Below are positions 6,573 through 8,408 of a DNA stretch of 8,408 nt, one piece after another (positions within the stretch are counted from its first letter, which is position 1; each line of letters opens with the position of its first letter). The translations under genes and the position numbers were made by a program. The notes beneath the pieces are model-generated. The model had not been told where the DNA came from. It made no database searches and was given only the letters and a program-made list of their open reading frames with translations. Source of the DNA: an uncultured bacterium (lineage in GTDB: Bacteria > Cyanobacteriota > Vampirovibrionia > Gastranaerophilales > Gastranaerophilaceae); assembly GCA_948888345.1 (NCBI GenBank), contig CAQTPN010000043.1, forward strand, positions 1-8,408, in the 5' to 3' direction.

Positions 6573-6890
6573 ATGGAAGAAGATAATAAAAAAATAATAG
6601 AGGATATGCAGGAGGTTGTTCTTCAAATGGCAAAAGATGACATTGAAGAAAATCCTGATATTGTAAATGAATATTTTGACTGTTCTGCCTGCGGTAAAAA
6701 TAAACCTATGGCAGGAAGCATTCAATACAGTCAATACAGGCTTTGTAATGACTGTGTTTTGCTTGCGGAGCTTGGCTTCAAGTTGAAGAAAATTCAAAAT
6801 ATTCAAGAATTGATTGATGCTATGGAAGATAAAAGGCTTACTGAAATTTGTGATTTTATCAAAAAGGATTCTAATGCACACAACAACTAA
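6573..6890 (+). CDS. Small acidic protein with a CxxC...CxxC putative zinc site, unknown function
   Basis: This 105-residue protein is not recognised as a named family. Residues 1-35 are acidic and predicted helical. Cys37-x-x-Cys40 (DCSACGKNKP) and Cys58-x-x-Cys61 (LCNDCVLLAE) are 17 residues apart and look like a treble-clef or zinc-ribbon metal site. Residues 62-105 are again helical and rich in Lys, Glu and Ile. There is no signal peptide or membrane segment, so it should be cytoplasmic. It sits 8 nt after hemW and overlaps dxr by 17 nt, so it is probably co-transcribed with dxr and translationally linked to it. A regulatory or nucleic-acid-binding role would suit such a small Cys4 protein, but nothing in the sequence proves it. 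The reading frame is credible because of its organised Cys pairs, tight spacing and normal codon use. Confidence 0.75.
   Translation: MEEDNKKIIEDMQEVVLQMAKDDIEENPDIVNEYFDCSACGKNKPMAGSIQYSQYRLCNDCVLLAELGFKLKKIQNIQELIDAMEDKRLTEICDFIKKDSNAHNN
6864..6868 (+). promoter_or_regulatory. Shine-Dalgarno site that fixes the dxr start
   Basis: AAGGA lies 5 nt before the ATG at 6874 and inside the end of the Cys4 gene. The in-frame ATG at 6814 would add 20 residues before the Rossmann motif, unlike the family. Confidence 0.75.
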
Positions 6891-8019
6891 AAACCTTGCT
6901 ATACTTGGCTCTACAGGCTCAATTGGCACGCAGGCTCTTGAGGTGCTTGAGGCTTTAGAAAATAAGGAGCTTTTTAATGTTGTTTCAATGTCATGCGGAA
7001 ATAATATCGAGCTTTTTATAAGCCAGATTAAAAAATTTAACCCTGAAAAGGTCTGCATTTCAAGCCCTGATAAGGCTAAAGAATTGAAATCAATTTTTCC
7101 AAAGCTTGAGATATTTTCAGGAGAAGATGGGCTTATAGAGCTAGCTTCCGATAAATCTCTGGATATTATGCTAACGGGAACATCAGGATATGTGGGTTTA
7201 AAACCTACCTTAAAGGCAATAGAAAACGGAGTTGATATTGCACTTGCAAATAAAGAAACGCTTGTTATGGCAGGGGATATTGTAACAGAGGCTGCAAGAC
7301 GCCATAATGTAAAAATTCTGCCTGTAGACAGCGAGCATTCGGCGATTTTACAGAGTTCCGGCGGAGAGTTTAATAAACTTAATAAAATAATAATTACAGC
7401 TTCCGGCGGACCTTTTTTAAATAAAACAAAAGAAGAAATTTTCAGTGCCACCTGTCTTGATGCTTTGAAGCACCCGCGGTGGAATATGGGTAAAAAAATT
7501 ACAATAGATTCTGCAACCCTTATGAATAAAGGCTTAGAAGTGATTGAAGCGCATCATCTTTTTAATTTACCTTATGAAAAAATTGAGGTTGTAATTCATC
7601 CAGAAAGTATTGTGCACTCTGCCGTTGAATTTAAAGACGGCTCAACCGTGGCGCAAATCGGACTTCCGAGTATGCATATTCCTATTCAATATGCTTTGAC
7701 TTATCCTGAGCGCGAAATCGGGATAAAATCAAACAGTTTTTCATTTATCGGACAAAAATTGACCTTTGATAAACCAGATTTTGAAAAATTCCCCTGTTTA
7801 AAAATGGCTTATTATGCCGGAAAAACCGGCGGAACAATGCCTGTTGTTTTGAATGCGGCAAATGAGGTTTGTGTTTATAAATTTTTAAGGGGTGAAATCG
7901 GGATAAAGGATATTATAAAAACGGTTGAAAAGGAGCTGGAAAATCATTCCCTGATTAAAAACCCAACTCTTGAAGAAATTTTTGAAACAGATAGGGAAAT
8001 AAGAAATAAATTGTGTTAA
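6874..8019 (+). CDS. dxr: 1-deoxy-D-xylulose 5-phosphate reductoisomerase (DXR/IspC)
   Basis: The 381-residue protein is a full-length DXR. It catalyses NADPH-dependent conversion of 1-deoxy-D-xylulose 5-phosphate to 2-C-methyl-D-erythritol 4-phosphate, the first committed step of the MEP isoprenoid pathway, in the cytoplasm. Motifs seen: the NADPH-binding LAILGSTGSIGTQ (8-20), ANKETLVMAG (125-134), PVDSEHSAI with metal ligands Asp152 and Glu154, ITASGGPF (174-181), LKHPRWNMG with His200 and flexible-loop Trp203, SATLMNKGLEVIEAHHLF with the third metal ligand Glu222, VVIHPESIVHS, and QIGLPSMHIPIQYAL. The C-terminal helical domain has VVLNAANEV (324-332). All catalytic residues known from the E. 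coli enzyme are present. Fosmidomycin sensitivity is expected from the family. The start at 6874 puts the glycine-rich loop close to the N-terminus, as usual. The gene overlaps the Cys4 gene by 17 nt; no ordinary terminator follows. Confidence 0.98.
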   Translation: MHTTTKNLAILGSTGSIGTQALEVLEALENKELFNVVSMSCGNNIELFISQIKKFNPEKVCISSPDKAKELKSIFPKLEIFSGEDGLIELASDKSLDIMLTGTSGYVGLKPTLKAIENGVDIALANKETLVMAGDIVTEAARRHNVKILPVDSEHSAILQSSGGEFNKLNKIIITASGGPFLNKTKEEIFSATCLDALKHPRWNMGKKITIDSATLMNKGLEVIEAHHLFNLPYEKIEVVIHPESIVHSAVEFKDGSTVAQIGLPSMHIPIQYALTYPEREIGIKSNSFSFIGQKLTFDKPDFEKFPCLKMAYYAGKTGGTMPVVLNAANEVCVYKFLRGEIGIKDIIKTVEKELENHSLIKNPTLEEIFETDREIRNKLC

Positions 8020-8020
8020 C

Positions 8021-8069
8021 CGTTATTGCGAGTTTTTCTCTTGTCATTGCAAGCTTGGCGAAGCAATCC
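8021..8069. repeat. REP-like intergenic repeat ('GTCATTGC ... GAAGCAATCC' type)
   Basis: GTCATTGCAAGC at 8043-8054 and GGCGAAGCAATCC at 8057-8069 resemble the widespread palindromic intergenic repeat that reads GTCATTGCGAG...GAAGCAATCC in several bacterial phyla. ATTGC (8046-8050) and GCAAT (8063-8067) are inverted. A second left half, GTTATTGCGAG (8022-8032), matches GTCATTGCAAG (8043-8053) at 9 of 11 bases, so the element looks partly duplicated or decayed. It begins just after dxr and could form a 3' hairpin. Only one locus is visible, so copy number is unknown. Confidence 0.65.
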
Positions 8070-8091
8070 AGCTATTTATTGTAGTGTAAAA

Positions 8092-8379
8092 TTAATAACA
8101 AAGCCCGCTGTCAATTAGTGAAAACCCCTCCGGCAGCTTATTTTCAACAAGGCTTATCAATTGGGAAGGCTTCATGCGTAATGCCTCTGCCACAGTCCAG
8201 ATTGATACAAGCTTGGGTTCATTCAGGCCGTTTTCAAGTCTTGATAAAAGCGACCTTTGAAATGAGCACTCATCCGCTAAAAGCCTTTGGGATTTTCCCT
8301 GTTTCTCGCGCTCTTCCTTGATTATCTGTGCCAGAGTTTTAAAAATTATATCTGCATTCTTATAATTCACATGTTGCAT
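8092..8379 (-). CDS. XRE-family helix-turn-helix transcriptional regulator
   Basis: The 95-residue protein is essentially a single Cro/CI-type HTH_3 domain. LAQIIKEEREKQGKSQRLLADECSFQRSLLSRLENGLNEP (about 16-55) gives helices 1-4, with SQRLLADECSFQRSLLSRLE as the helix-turn-helix and recognition helix. TVAEALRMKPSQLISLVE (62-79) gives helix 5, and a short tail follows. No second ligand or peptidase domain is present. It should be a small dimeric DNA-binding regulator, perhaps autoregulatory. The gene is about 45% G+C over 8101-8340, against roughly 28-37% in sampled stretches of dxr, which suggests horizontal acquisition. It runs opposite to dxr with a repeat between them. No toxin or partner gene lies between it and dxr; a partner could lie beyond the window edge. 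Confidence 0.93.
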   Translation of the reverse strand: MQHVNYKNADIIFKTLAQIIKEEREKQGKSQRLLADECSFQRSLLSRLENGLNEPKLVSIWTVAEALRMKPSQLISLVENKLPEGFSLIDSGLCY

Positions 8380-8386
8380 GTATAGA

Positions 8387-8392
8387 ATTCTA
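8387..8392 (-). promoter_or_regulatory. -10 box of the XRE gene, implying a leaderless mRNA
   Basis: On the - strand this reads TAGAAT, one mismatch from TATAAT, with 7 nt to the ATG at 8379. No Shine-Dalgarno site is present. The -35 region would fall at or beyond the window edge. Confidence 0.4.
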
Positions 8393-8408
8393 ATGTTAAA
8401 ATAAAATT

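Noticed and set aside
6501..7451. A 316-codon open frame on the - strand opposite dxr
   Set aside because: It lies antisense to an unmistakable dxr and to the Cys4 gene, its translation is Ser/Leu/Phe-rich without domain motifs, and it has no start signals. It is a shadow frame.
8118..8321. A 67-codon + strand frame opposite the XRE gene
   Set aside because: It is fully antisense to a clear helix-turn-helix protein and shows no recognisable features.
1..8408. CRISPR array, tRNA, rRNA or transposase
   Set aside because: No regularly spaced repeats, cloverleaf with acceptor end, rRNA signature or transposase motif was seen.

Overview
The window is an AT-rich bacterial chromosome segment (about one third G+C by eye) with ten protein-coding genes packed tightly. 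It shows an AlgI/AlgJ-type surface polysaccharide O-acetylation pair, flagellar genes, the MEP isoprenoid gene dxr, a HemW-type radical SAM protein, and a REP-like repeat of the 'GTCATTGC...GAAGCAATCC' type. This mix would suit a gut-type Vampirovibrionia/Melainabacteria (Gastranaerophilales) genome, but that placement is an inference from gene style and composition, not from a marker gene. Other low-GC flagellated bacteria remain possible.

Layout. (1) Positions 1-2158, + strand: the 3' part of an MBOAT acyltransferase gene followed 9 nt later by an AlgJ/AlgX-like SGNH-type acetyltransferase gene. Together they form a membrane-to-periplasm O-acetylation system. (2) Positions 2263-4227, + strand: a three-gene flagellar operon with overlapping reading frames. 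It holds fliJ, a short divergent FliK-like protein and a FlgE/F/G-family rod or hook protein. A strong intrinsic terminator at 4310-4340 closes it. (3) Positions 4343-5416, - strand: a stand-alone GlmS-type isomerase (double SIS domain) without the glutaminase half. (4) Positions 5437-8019, + strand: hemW, a small four-cysteine putative zinc-binding protein, and dxr; the last two overlap by 17 nt. (5) Positions 8020-8408: a short repeat, then a - strand XRE-family regulator whose base composition is clearly richer in G+C than the rest.

The most interesting non-coding signal concerns translation starts. Genes inside operons mostly carry ordinary Shine-Dalgarno sites. Four genes that could head their own transcripts (the SIS gene, hemW, the Cys4 gene and the XRE gene) have no evident Shine-Dalgarno site. 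Instead each has a TATAAT or TAGAAT box ending 6-7 nt before the ATG, the geometry expected for leaderless mRNAs. In the SIS/hemW divergent gap of only 20 nt, the two boxes overlap symmetrically. No CRISPR array, tRNA, rRNA, insertion sequence or obvious defence system is visible. No gene-free stretch exceeds 300 bases.
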